Assembly: GCA_002440885.1 (NCBI GenBank)
Contig: DJVY01000002.1
Location: 1-64,000 of the forward strand
DNA from: Bacteroidales bacterium UBA6244
GTDB taxonomy: Bacteria > Bacteroidota > Bacteroidia > Bacteroidales > F082
Direction of reading: 5' to 3'
DNA length: 64,000 nt
The position numbers and the translations under genes are program-made. This document shows positions 8,462 through 15,717 of the stretch, in pieces. The stretch's first letter is position 1; each line of letters starts with the position of its first letter. Under the pieces are notes generated by a model that saw nothing but the letters and a program-made list of their open reading frames with translations, was not told the origin of the DNA and did not search any database.

Positions 8462-9403
8462 ATGCAAAAGATTACTGTAATTGGAGCTGGAAACGTTGGC
8501 GCTACCGTGGCCAATGTAATTGCACACAAAAACCTGGCCAAGGAAGTTGTGCTGGTGGACATAAAAGAAGGGATTGCCGAAGGAAAAGCCCTCGACATTT
8601 GGCAGTCAGCGCCCATCAACCATTTCAATACCCGTGTGACGGGAGTTACCAACGACTATCTGGCCACCAAAGGCTCGGGAGTGATTGTAATTACTTCCGG
8701 AATTCCAAGAAAACCCGGCATGTCGCGCGATGATCTCATCAAAACCAACGCAGCTATCGTGAAAGAAGTTACTGAAAAAGCTACCAAGTATTCACCTGAT
8801 GCCATCATCATCATTGTAAGCAATCCGCTCGACGTAATGACTTACGCTGCCTACCTGGCCGCCAACAAACCTTCGTCAAAAGTATTTGGTATGGCCGGCA
8901 CACTCGACACAGGTCGCTACCGCGCCTTCATAGCTCATGCACTCAATGTCGACCCTGTAGATGTTCACGCCTTACTCATGGGCGGTCACGGAGATACCAT
9001 GGTACCACTGCCACGTTATACCTCTGTTAACGGTATTCCTGTAACCGAACTACTTGGTGAAGAGGAGCTTAACAAAATTGTTGAACGCACCAAAAAAGGT
9101 GGTGGAGAGCTGGTGAATTTGATGGGAACAAGTGCCTGGTATGCTCCCGGTGCTGCTGCTGCCCAGATTGTAGAAGCCATTGTTGACGATCAAAACAGGG
9201 TGCTCCCCGTTTGTGCCATGCTGAATGGTGAATATGGTCTGAAAAACGTTTATTTGGGCGTTCCATGTAAAATTGGAAAAAATGGCATCGAGGAGATTAT
9301 AAAAATTGAATTGAACAAAGAAGAAAAAGCCCTTTTGAATACTTCGGCAAATGCTGTCCAGGAGCTTATGAAAACCCTCGATGACATGAAGTTGTTCGAT
9401 TAA
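8462..9403 (+). CDS. mdh: Malate dehydrogenase, LDH-like type (NAD)
   Basis: Interconverts malate and oxaloacetate with NAD in the TCA cycle. From the ATG at 8462 it has 313 residues, usual for the tetrameric LDH-like malate dehydrogenases. Visible are the Rossmann motif GAGNVG (8-13), D33 at the end of beta-2 (NAD rather than NADP), the substrate loop IPRKPGMSRDDL with R83 and R89, N121 in VSNPLDV, D149 and R152 in TLDTGRYR, and catalytic H176 in GGHGDTMVPL. The Arg/Lys-Pro-Gly-Met loop marks malate rather than lactate specificity. It is transcribed alone and ends at a strong terminator. Confidence 0.96.
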   Translation: MQKITVIGAGNVGATVANVIAHKNLAKEVVLVDIKEGIAEGKALDIWQSAPINHFNTRVTGVTNDYLATKGSGVIVITSGIPRKPGMSRDDLIKTNAAIVKEVTEKATKYSPDAIIIIVSNPLDVMTYAAYLAANKPSSKVFGMAGTLDTGRYRAFIAHALNVDPVDVHALLMGGHGDTMVPLPRYTSVNGIPVTELLGEEELNKIVERTKKGGGELVNLMGTSAWYAPGAAAAQIVEAIVDDQNRVLPVCAMLNGEYGLKNVYLGVPCKIGKNGIEEIIKIELNKEEKALLNTSANAVQELMKTLDDMKLFD

Positions 9404-9447
9404 AAAACAGTCTACTCAATAATGGTTGCGATTCTTGTTTAGACCTG

Positions 9448-9478
9448 AAAACGCTCTCTCCGGAGAGCGTTTTTTTTG
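9448..9478 (+). terminator. Intrinsic terminator of mdh
   Basis: An 8-bp GC-rich stem (acgctctc/gagagcgt, extended by three A-T pairs) with loop tccg is followed by a T-run. It lies 45 bp after the mdh stop. Confidence 0.9.
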
Positions 9479-9492
9479 ATTACACTTATCTT

Positions 9493-9500
9493 TATCTTTG
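9493..9500 (+). promoter_or_regulatory. Candidate -7 promoter element for the sirtuin gene
   Basis: TATCTTTG ends only 7 nt before the ATG at 9508 and 13 nt before the ATG at 9514. The transcript would be leaderless or nearly so, which favours the second ATG. Confidence 0.55.
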
Positions 9501-9507
9501 TGAAAAA

Positions 9508-10209
9508 ATGACCATGAAAAAGATAGTCGTACTTACAGGAGCCGGCATGAGTGCCGAAAGCGGAATAAGTACTTTTCGCGACAACAACGGGTTGTGGAAT
9601 AATCACCGCGTGGAGGATGTGGCCACACCCGAGGCTTGGGCAGCTAACCCTGCAATGGTAAACGAGTTTTACAACCTGCGGCGTAAACAATTATTTGAAG
9701 TTGAGCCAAATGCCGGACATCTGGCTTTGGCCGATCTTGAAAGCAACTTCGATGTGCAAATTATCACCCAAAACGTAGATGACCTGCACGAACGCGCCGG
9801 CTCGTCGAAGGTGCTGCATCTGCATGGTGAATTGAAAAAGGTAAGAAGCAGTGTCGATCCAAAACTGGTTTATGAGCTCGATGGCTGGGAGCTTAAACTG
9901 GGCGACAAATGCGAAAAAGGAAGTCAGCTGCGCCCTCATATCGTGTGGTTTGGCGAACCCGTCCCGATGATTGAACCAGCCGCCAAATTAACTTCCGAAG
10001 CTGATATTCTGCTGGTGATAGGAACTTCGATGGTTGTTTATCCGGCTGCCGGATTGGTGCATTATGTGCGACACGAAATTCCAAAATACTACATCGACCC
10101 CAAAGCCTTTGCTATCAACGGAATGCGCAACCTGCATGTAATTAACGAAAAAGCCGGAACAGGTGTGGCTATCGTAGCCCGGTTACTGCGCGAAATGGCT
10201 GAAAAATAG
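9508..10209 (+). CDS. cobB: Sirtuin (Sir2-family) NAD-dependent protein deacylase
   Basis: Removes acyl groups from protein lysines using NAD+, giving nicotinamide and O-acyl-ADP-ribose. In 233 residues the sirtuin core is clear: GAGMSAESGISTFRD (11-24), TQNVDDLHERAG (87-98), catalytic H106 in LHLHGEL and GTSMVVYPAAGL. Y55 and R58 in FYNLRR form the YxxR pair of class III sirtuins, which accept acidic groups such as succinyl as well as acetyl. The small zinc domain is reduced: between H106 and RPHIVWFGE there is one Cys (GDKCEKG) instead of four, so zinc is probably not bound. The first residues MTMKK leave the start open; 9514 is also possible. Confidence 0.92.
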   Translation: MTMKKIVVLTGAGMSAESGISTFRDNNGLWNNHRVEDVATPEAWAANPAMVNEFYNLRRKQLFEVEPNAGHLALADLESNFDVQIITQNVDDLHERAGSSKVLHLHGELKKVRSSVDPKLVYELDGWELKLGDKCEKGSQLRPHIVWFGEPVPMIEPAAKLTSEADILLVIGTSMVVYPAAGLVHYVRHEIPKYYIDPKAFAINGMRNLHVINEKAGTGVAIVARLLREMAEK

Positions 10210-10309
10210 CTTGTACCACTTCAGGTACTGTAGGTTTTGTTCAGAAGATTTTCTGCAAAAATATTTTTCCGGCTTGAATGCAATCCCTTGTAATTGACAG
10301 AAAAATGAT

Positions 10310-10317
10310 TATTTTTG
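10310..10317 (+). promoter_or_regulatory. Candidate promoter for the DUF1648 gene
   Basis: TATTTTTG is preceded, 19 nt upstream, by cttg (ending at 10290), giving a near-ideal -33/-7 pair. It ends 18 nt before the ATG at 10336. Confidence 0.6.
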
Positions 10318-10335
10318 AATGAATTCCTTATAGCA

Positions 10336-10839
10336 ATGAATGAAGAAAGACCAATCATAAAACTAAAGTGGAGTACGGGCGATAAATTGTTTGAAGTGGC
10401 CGGATATCTATTGCTGATCTTACTGTGGGTTTTAGTTTTGTCCAGTTATGCGGCTTTACCTGAGACCATTCCTACCCATTTCGGTATAACCGGAAAAGCA
10501 GATGGATTTGGAAACAAGGGCATGATTTTCATGCTGCCGGTGGTCACTACCTTGTTGTTTGTCGGTATGACCATTTTAAATTACTATCCCCACAAATTCA
10601 ACTATCCGACCAAAGTAACCGCACAAACAGCAAAAAAACAATACACCGTGGCCACTCACCTGATCAGATACCTGAAGTTTATCGTGGTTCTTGCGTTTTT
10701 CTTCATTACGCTCTTTAGCATGGGGTCAGTAAATAACCAGGAAAGTCAATGGTTCATTTTGTTTTTATTCTTGTTCGTTATATCAGTATTTGTTCCTCTA
10801 ATTTATGGTATCTACAAGCTATTCCGTCTTAGCAAATAA
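10336..10839 (+). CDS. DUF1648-domain small membrane protein
   Basis: Inner-membrane protein of 167 residues with about four transmembrane segments: LLLILLWVLVLSS, FMLPVVTTLLFVGMTIL, FIVVLAFFFITLF and ILFLFLFVISVFVPLIYGI. The first hairpin carries the DUF1648 signature LPETIPTHFGITGKADGFG, found at the N terminus of SdpI-like immunity proteins and in many stand-alone proteins of unknown role. The C-terminal SdpI part is absent. The ATG at 10336 is chosen because the promoter overlaps the upstream in-frame TTG at 10315. Transcribed alone; function unknown. Confidence 0.8.
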   Translation: MNEERPIIKLKWSTGDKLFEVAGYLLLILLWVLVLSSYAALPETIPTHFGITGKADGFGNKGMIFMLPVVTTLLFVGMTILNYYPHKFNYPTKVTAQTAKKQYTVATHLIRYLKFIVVLAFFFITLFSMGSVNNQESQWFILFLFLFVISVFVPLIYGIYKLFRLSK

Positions 10840-10902
10840 CCTGATCTAACGACTTTTTCACACAAACAATAAATCGCTTGTCTTTGGCAACAACAACCCC
10901 TA

Positions 10903-11361
10903 TCACTCATTGTCGTCGGCGTACCATTCGGCATACGAGGTCACCGTTTCGCGTAATTGCAGGTATTTAAGCGAAACATGTGTCGGGAGTTTACTTTTTA
11001 TTCTCTCGGCCATGTCAATCACCATGAGCTCACTGGTTGGCTGATAGGGCAGTAGGATGACTTTTTCAAAATGCGTTTTTAGTTTGTTGGTTAAATCAGC
11101 CGGCATTTTTTCGTTTAATACCAGGGCATGATCAAAGACATCCACCACCACCTCTTTCACAATTTTCTTTAAATCACCAAAATCCATCACCATGCCCAAT
11201 TTTGGGTCAGTAATATCGGCAATTGGCGCGCCGATAAGCGTTACCAACAATCCATACGAATGCCCGTGTACGTTTTTGCACGGACCGTTATAGCCCAGAA
11301 GCGCGTGGGCCATTTCGAATTTAAACTCTTTCGTAATGCGGATAACCTGATTAGTTTTCAT
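10903..11361 (-). CDS. queD: 6-carboxy-tetrahydropterin synthase / PTPS-family enzyme (QueD-like)
   Basis: Member of the 6-pyruvoyl-tetrahydropterin synthase family; in bacteria usually QueD, which turns dihydroneopterin triphosphate into 6-carboxytetrahydropterin for queuosine synthesis. The 152 residues show zinc ligands H19 (FEMAHALLG) and H32/H34 (NVHGHSYG), catalytic C28 in GPCKNVHG, the DFGDLK motif, DHALVLNE and the substrate glutamate region RETVTSYAEW. Its ATG shares one base with the stop of the nuclease gene upstream (TAATG), so it is translated from the same message. queC and queE are not in the window. Confidence 0.9.
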   Translation of the reverse strand: MKTNQVIRITKEFKFEMAHALLGYNGPCKNVHGHSYGLLVTLIGAPIADITDPKLGMVMDFGDLKKIVKEVVVDVFDHALVLNEKMPADLTNKLKTHFEKVILLPYQPTSELMVIDMAERIKSKLPTHVSLKYLQLRETVTSYAEWYADDNE

Positions 11362-12389
11362 TATAGTGAATTTAGCTTTAGAATCTTTTGCTTGCTTATC
11401 ACCTGTTTTTCAGGCGAGTAAATCTGAATAACATATAGGCCATTGGTTAGGTTTTCCAGATCAACTGTATGAGATGATCCTGCGAAAGAGCCTTGCATTA
11501 CTACTTCGCCTAACGTTGAATGAACAGTATAAGTGTATTGGCCTTCAGCGACCGAAAGATTAATCCGGTCGCTAAACGGATTGGGAAAAACGGAAGCAAC
11601 CAATGCATCCACTGGAATCACCAGGCTTGGATCACCCCAAATGGCATCAACAAATTCAGGATGGTCGATAAAAGGGTTTCTGTTGTGCTGATAATCGTAA
11701 TATATCACGTCATTGCGGTTGCGCTCAAAATCATCCGGGGGATCGAGTTGATTCCACTGAAGCAGCACCGACAGTTTTCCATGTTCAGGACTAGGTGAAG
11801 TATTCACCCTGTCGACCACCTCCAGATCGGGCTCGCCGCCACCGCCTTCATAACGGGTAGCCATATAAAAAATAATGCGGGCAACATCGCCTTTTACGGC
11901 ATCGCGGGGTTCAAAAGAATCGCTGTCGACATAGCATCCCGGCGCTTCCGAAACAGGATTACCTCCCATATCAAAATCCAGATTTCCTCTGGTGCTGTTA
12001 ACGCTTGCATCGGTAGGTTTCATGTGGTGTGCATCTGTGCCTGCCGGTGGTGTTGTGCCAAAATCACCATGCGATTTAGCCCAAACGTGCTCTCTGTTCC
12101 AGTCGTTAGCACCACCGCCAAAAGTTGTTTTGGCCTGCGAGCGTCCGGTATAAAACAGCATCACGTTGTTGCTGTTGTTGGGATCTTCATCAGTTTTCCT
12201 GAGAATAAAATCACGCAAATCGTCGTAACTGTATTCCACATGGTCTTTTATTATATCATGAAGCTTTAGTTTCAAATCCTGGCCAGTCAATCCTGTTGTT
12301 CCATCATAATATCCGTTTGGTATTTGCGAAAACAAGCTGAGCGAAAAAACCAGCGCAAGGGTTAGAAACAAATAAGGTGTTGATTTCAT
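11361..12389 (-). CDS. Secreted endonuclease I family nuclease with T9SS sorting domain
   Basis: Extracellular DNA/RNA endonuclease of 342 residues: signal peptide (about 1-21, MKSTPYLFLTLALVFSLSLF, then S before Gln), an Endonuclease_1 (PF04231) domain and a C-terminal type A sorting domain. In the nuclease domain WNREHVWAKSHGDFG carries the catalytic His and GTDAHHMKPTDASVNSTRGN the metal-binding residues, with DVARIIFYMATRY typical of the family. The sorting domain starts VFPNPFSDRINL and ends KQKILKLNSL. It would supply nucleotides and phosphate or clear extracellular DNA. It is coupled by a one-base overlap to queD, an odd partner with no evident shared function. Confidence 0.92.
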   Translation of the reverse strand: MKSTPYLFLTLALVFSLSLFSQIPNGYYDGTTGLTGQDLKLKLHDIIKDHVEYSYDDLRDFILRKTDEDPNNSNNVMLFYTGRSQAKTTFGGGANDWNREHVWAKSHGDFGTTPPAGTDAHHMKPTDASVNSTRGNLDFDMGGNPVSEAPGCYVDSDSFEPRDAVKGDVARIIFYMATRYEGGGGEPDLEVVDRVNTSPSPEHGKLSVLLQWNQLDPPDDFERNRNDVIYYDYQHNRNPFIDHPEFVDAIWGDPSLVIPVDALVASVFPNPFSDRINLSVAEGQYTYTVHSTLGEVVMQGSFAGSSHTVDLENLTNGLYVIQIYSPEKQVISKQKILKLNSL

Positions 12390-12474
12390 ATGATTCGATT
12401 ATTGGTCATTAAAGATACATTCAATTGAGTTTGGTAGATATATTTCCGAGTAAACATCATTTTAAACACTGATT

Positions 12475-13020
12475 TTAAACAAAAAACGCAAGATAAATGC
12501 CTGCTGCCAACATGATTAACCCACCCAGAAAATAAAAAAAAGCAGCCAGCGAAAGGTTATTTTTTGTAGGACTGAGCCATACTCCCAACGTAGCCAGCAA
12601 GTAGGCCGAAATCAGCAAAATAACATATTGGGGAATTTGAATCATGGCATAAAAACTAAACAGCAATCCGGCCAGAAATGTATTAACTGACTGTGCCAAC
12701 GAAGAAAACAAAGCCGGGACAAAACCATCGAACAGGAAGGTACGCTCACCTTTGCGAATAGTAAAAACCTCCATAAACATCCGTATTCCGATAAGAGAAA
12801 AACCGGCAAAAACAATGACTCCTCCAAAAGAGTCCATCCAATGCATGAAAAGATTTCCGAGCGACAATCCTGCCCAAAAAAGTACTAACTGAGTAAAGGC
12901 AAGAATCAAGGTATAAAACAATGGCTTTAAAAAACTATTTCTTGCTGAAACGCCTAAGGCCACCGGAAAAGTTTGGGTAGCTAATGAGATGAGTACAGAA
13001 ATAACGACAACCGATTGCAT
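12475..13020 (-). CDS. MntP-like (DUF204) membrane protein with altered motifs
   Basis: Inner-membrane protein of 181 residues with about six hydrophobic segments. Two internal segments, ISLATQTFPVALGVSARN (near the N terminus) and FSSLAQSVNTFLAGLLFS (middle), sit where the MntP manganese-efflux family has its repeated SxDAFAVxxG motif, but the Asp of each copy is missing. So it looks like a distant MntP relative that may carry a different substrate. The ATG at 13020 has AGG eight bases upstream and lies below a good promoter; a longer TTG start at 13044 is less likely. Monocistronic. Confidence 0.65.
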   Translation of the reverse strand: MQSVVVISVLISLATQTFPVALGVSARNSFLKPLFYTLILAFTQLVLFWAGLSLGNLFMHWMDSFGGVIVFAGFSLIGIRMFMEVFTIRKGERTFLFDGFVPALFSSLAQSVNTFLAGLLFSFYAMIQIPQYVILLISAYLLATLGVWLSPTKNNLSLAAFFYFLGGLIMLAAGIYLAFFV

Positions 13021-13041
13021 TTTTTTCCTTTTAAGGGGGTG

Positions 13042-13049
13042 CAAAATTA
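13042..13049 (-). promoter_or_regulatory. Candidate -7 promoter element for the MntP-like gene
   Basis: TAATTTTG on the minus strand ends 21 nt before the ATG at 13020 and overlaps the alternative TTG start, which is therefore unlikely. Confidence 0.55.
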
Positions 13050-13092
13050 CAAAACTTTCAGAGGCAGAGAGGATGGAATACTGTTTTCGGCC

Positions 13093-13563
13093 TTAGTTGT
13101 CAGCATAAACCAGTGTGACGATTTTTTCAAGCCAGAAGACATCCACTTCATCAAAACTGTCGGGTTTATCGCTGTCAACATCCAGCACCCCAACAATGGT
13201 GTTGGCTTTATCTTTGAGCAGCACCACTACCTCCGAGCGGGAACGGGAGTCGCAGGCAATATGTCCAGGGAACTTGTGCACATCAGGTACTACAAGCGAT
13301 TTGTTTTGGTTTATGGCAGCCCAGCAAACACCCGTATCTTTGGCCAGATTAATACAGGCCAACGATCCCTGATAAGGGCCTACCTGAAGCTTTCCATTCT
13401 GCAAAAGATAAAATCCTGTCCAGAAAAAAGTCTCCATCTTGTGGTGCAGCACGGCATTTATGGTGGCCATATTCGACCAGGGGTTATTGCTGCTTTTTTC
13501 GATCAGCGAACGAATCTGCTCAAAAAGTCGTTGATAGCGTTTATTTTTTTTATCAGCTTCCAT
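13093..13563 (-). CDS. msrC: Free methionine-(R)-sulfoxide reductase (GAF domain)
   Basis: Reduces free L-methionine-(R)-sulfoxide to methionine, using cysteines recycled by thioredoxin. It is a single GAF domain of 156 residues, normal for the fRMsr/YebR family. The three family cysteines are all present: C70 (QGSLACI), C80 (DTGVCWAA) and C104 (GHIACDS), with the signature FWTGFYLL and VVPDVHKFPGH. Cytosolic, part of oxidative damage repair. Transcribed alone, 72 bp from the MntP-like gene and 105 bp after tnaA. Confidence 0.94.
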   Translation of the reverse strand: MEADKKNKRYQRLFEQIRSLIEKSSNNPWSNMATINAVLHHKMETFFWTGFYLLQNGKLQVGPYQGSLACINLAKDTGVCWAAINQNKSLVVPDVHKFPGHIACDSRSRSEVVVLLKDKANTIVGVLDVDSDKPDSFDEVDVFWLEKIVTLVYADN

Positions 13564-13580
13564 AGGTGTAGTTCAGGCTG

Positions 13581-13588
13581 CAAAAATA
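13581..13588 (-). promoter_or_regulatory. Candidate -7 promoter element for msrC
   Basis: TATTTTTG on the minus strand ends 17 nt before the msrC ATG at 13563. Confidence 0.55.
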
Positions 13589-13611
13589 GCAAAGCTTTTT
13601 AGCAAACACAT

Positions 13612-13649
13612 AAAAAAGGGGAAGTCAGGCATCAAATCCAACTTCCCCT
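13612..13649 (-). terminator. Intrinsic terminator of tnaA
   Basis: On the minus strand a perfect 9-bp stem (aggggaagt/acttcccct) with a 15-base loop is followed by TTTTTT. It starts about 20 bp after the tnaA stop. Confidence 0.88.
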
Positions 13650-13668
13650 GCAAGAAATATCGATTAGA

Positions 13669-15045
13669 TTATATCTTTTCGAGTTCAACGGTAAAATGCC
13701 TTAAGATGGGCGCTTCGCTGACGATACGTAATCCGGAGGTAATCTGCTCTCTTCGATCGAACACGTTGATCAACGAGGCCGCAATATAGTCCATGTGGTT
13801 GTTGGTGTACACCCGACGAGGAATAGCCAACCGAAGCAACTCCAGATCAGGATAACGGTTCAGTCCGCTCTCAGGATCGCGATCGGCTAGTAACGTGCCA
13901 ATTTCAACACCCCGCACCCCGCCTTCTATGTACAACTCCACGGCCAGAGTTTGGGCCACGAATTGTTCTTTAGGAAGCTGAGGCAAAAACCGTTTGGCAT
14001 CGACAAAAATGGCATGTCCCCCAAAGGGATACTGAACCGGGATTCCGTAATCTTTGAGTCGCTGTCCAAGATAAGCCACCTGGTTTACACGTGTTTCCAG
14101 GTAATCGAACTCCGTTCCTTCATAAAGTCCTTGGGCAAGAGCGTTCATATCGCGCCCCGACATGCCCCCATAGGAGATATAACCTTCGAAAAGGATATTG
14201 AAAACAGTGGCCTTTTTGAACAACTCCTCACTCCTAAAACCAATGAATCCACCCATGTTTACAATGGCATCTTTCTTGCTGCTCATGGTCATTCCATCGG
14301 CATAGGAAAACATTTCGCGCACAATTTCGCGTATGCTCTTGTCTCCATAACCCGCTTCCCGGATTTTTATGAAGTAGGCATTTTCGGCAAAACGCGCCGA
14401 GTCGTAGAAAACAGGAATCCCGTATTGATCAGCCATTTGTTTAACCGCCTTCATATTTTTTATCGAAACGGGCTGTCCACCGGAAGAGTTGCAGGTAATG
14501 GTAACAATGATGGCCGGTATTTGAGACGCCGGATACGTTTTTAATACCCGTTCGAGCTTTTCTAAGTCAATATCGCCTTTAAAGGGGTGATCGAGTGTGG
14601 TGTTAAAAGCTTCATCTATAGTACAATCGATAGCATGTGCTTTTCGGAATTCGATGTGCCCTTTGGTGGTATCGAAGTGAGAGTTTCCGGGAACAATATC
14701 TCCTTCTTTTATCAAAGCCGAGAAAAGTACATTTTCGGCCGCACGCCCTTGATGGGTAGGTAAAAAGTACTCAAATCCCGTGATGTCGGAGATCGCATTT
14801 TTTAGTTTGTAGTATGAGGAAGCACCGGCATAACTTTCATCGCCCAGCATCATTTCTGACCATTGCTGCTGGCTCATAGCACCAGTTCCGGAGTCGGTAA
14901 GCAGGTCGATAAAAACCTGATCGCTGCGCAGGTTAAACAAGTTGTAACGGGCCTCTTTAATCCATTGCATACGTTGTTCGCGTGTGCTGCGCCGGATAGG
15001 TTCTACCATTTTTATTTTGTAGGATTCAGAGAAAGGTAATTTCAT
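13669..15045 (-). CDS. tnaA: Tryptophanase (tryptophan indole-lyase)
   Basis: PLP enzyme that splits L-tryptophan into indole, pyruvate and ammonia. From the ATG at 15045 it has 458 residues. Visible are FIDLLTDSGTGAMSQQQW, PTHQGRAAENVL, the PLP-contact region FYDSARFAENAYFIK, Schiff-base K258 in MTMSSKKDAIVNMGG and PRRVYTNNHMDY. Tyrosine phenol-lyase is the close alternative. Here HFDTTKGH, GVRGVEIG (no specificity Arg of the phenol-lyases) and H450 in LRHFTVEL match tryptophanase. A TTG two codons upstream is the longer but less likely start. The gene is alone, with its own terminator and a long leader, so it is probably regulated. It would use tryptophan as carbon and nitrogen source and release indole. 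Confidence 0.93.
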   Translation of the reverse strand: MKLPFSESYKIKMVEPIRRSTREQRMQWIKEARYNLFNLRSDQVFIDLLTDSGTGAMSQQQWSEMMLGDESYAGASSYYKLKNAISDITGFEYFLPTHQGRAAENVLFSALIKEGDIVPGNSHFDTTKGHIEFRKAHAIDCTIDEAFNTTLDHPFKGDIDLEKLERVLKTYPASQIPAIIVTITCNSSGGQPVSIKNMKAVKQMADQYGIPVFYDSARFAENAYFIKIREAGYGDKSIREIVREMFSYADGMTMSSKKDAIVNMGGFIGFRSEELFKKATVFNILFEGYISYGGMSGRDMNALAQGLYEGTEFDYLETRVNQVAYLGQRLKDYGIPVQYPFGGHAIFVDAKRFLPQLPKEQFVAQTLAVELYIEGGVRGVEIGTLLADRDPESGLNRYPDLELLRLAIPRRVYTNNHMDYIAASLINVFDRREQITSGLRIVSEAPILRHFTVELEKI

Positions 15046-15112
15046 GATCAATAAGTATTTAAAAACATTTTAATGAATTAAACAATAGACTGTTAAGCCA
15101 AATAAAACGTCT

Positions 15113-15140
15113 CGAAACCATCACGTTTTTTGATGTTTCG
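15113..15140 (-). promoter_or_regulatory. Leader hairpin upstream of tnaA
   Basis: Arms cgaaaccatca (15113-15123) and tgatgtttcg (15131-15140) pair with one bulged base around a 7-base loop. The hairpin lies inside the predicted tnaA leader RNA, about 70 nt before the start codon. It has no T-run, so it is a folded leader element rather than a plain terminator. Confidence 0.5.
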
Positions 15141-15158
15141 GTACACTTTTTTTCGATC

Positions 15159-15173
15159 AGATTTCTGAAATCT
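15159..15173. promoter_or_regulatory. Perfect palindrome in the tnaA leader
   Basis: Seven-base arms agatttc/gaaatct surround one central base. The site lies about 27 bp downstream of the tnaA -7 element, a position suited to a repressor or activator operator, or to a second leader hairpin. Confidence 0.45.
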
Positions 15174-15199
15174 CTCCATAAAAACACTTCAAGGGGGTT

Positions 15200-15207
15200 C
15201 AAATGTA
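15200..15207 (-). promoter_or_regulatory. Candidate -7 promoter element for tnaA
   Basis: TACATTTG on the minus strand ends 154 nt before the tnaA ATG, giving an unusually long 5' leader compared with 15-45 nt for other genes here. Confidence 0.55.
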
Positions 15208-15331
15208 GAAAAAAAATCTTACAGAATGGAAACGATAAAAAAAATAAATTCTTGTTGACTTTGTAACCTGTTGGCCAAAGCGACGTCAAAACGGGTGAAA
15301 TCAGTTCATAACATCATAAATTTTTAATAAA

Positions 15332-15688
15332 ATGGAACTAACACCAGTATTTGTTTTAGCTATTATCTTCGGGTTTTCCTACGCCGTTATTTACCTCATT
15401 GTGCGCAAAAAGGAGCGCATGGCTTTGTTAGAGAGGGGCGTGGACGCATCATTTTTCATCAACCCGGTAAAACAGCAATCTTTTATCGCGCTGAAGTTTG
15501 GCCTGTTGTTTATTGGATTGGCCATTGGCATTTTTGCCGGCGGATTGCTCAATCATTACACCCCGATGGATCAGGAAGAGTCTTACTTTTCGATGATCTT
15601 TTTATTTGGAGGCATTGGCTTGGTAATTAACCATTACATGGAAAAAGCCGAGCGCGCCGAGATGGAGCGCAACAAGCCGAAAATGTAA
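15332..15688 (+). CDS. DUF6249-type small membrane protein
   Basis: Inner-membrane protein of 118 residues: one transmembrane segment near the N terminus (VFVLAIIFGFSYAVIYLIV), a basic loop with the family phrase KKERMALLERG, then two more segments (FGLLFIGLAIGIFAGGLL and SMIFLFGGIGLVINHYM) and a charged tail. This pattern fits DUF6249, common beside RNA polymerase ECF sigma factors in Bacteroidota, though none is adjacent here. It lies alone between tnaA (divergent) and the ABC permease (convergent, 29 bp away). Function unknown. Confidence 0.75.
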   Translation: MELTPVFVLAIIFGFSYAVIYLIVRKKERMALLERGVDASFFINPVKQQSFIALKFGLLFIGLAIGIFAGGLLNHYTPMDQEESYFSMIFLFGGIGLVINHYMEKAERAEMERNKPKM

Positions 15689-15717
15689 CCCTTAATCAAA
15701 CAGAAAACAAGAGTAGC

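Noticed and set aside
8462..9403. Lactate dehydrogenase
   Set aside because: The substrate loop reads PRKPGMSR, as in malate dehydrogenases, not the Gln-type loop of lactate dehydrogenases.
13015..13602. Plus-strand open frame of 195 codons across the msrC gene
   Set aside because: It is the antisense shadow of msrC, which has full family motifs and a promoter.
13669..15045. Tyrosine phenol-lyase instead of tryptophanase
   Set aside because: The phenol-lyase specificity Arg is absent and a His stands at the tryptophanase position (LRHFT).
15059..15289. Minus-strand open frame of 76 codons in the tnaA leader as a TnaC-like leader peptide
   Set aside because: It is too long, has no Trp-Pro arrest motif, and its start lies upstream of the predicted promoter.
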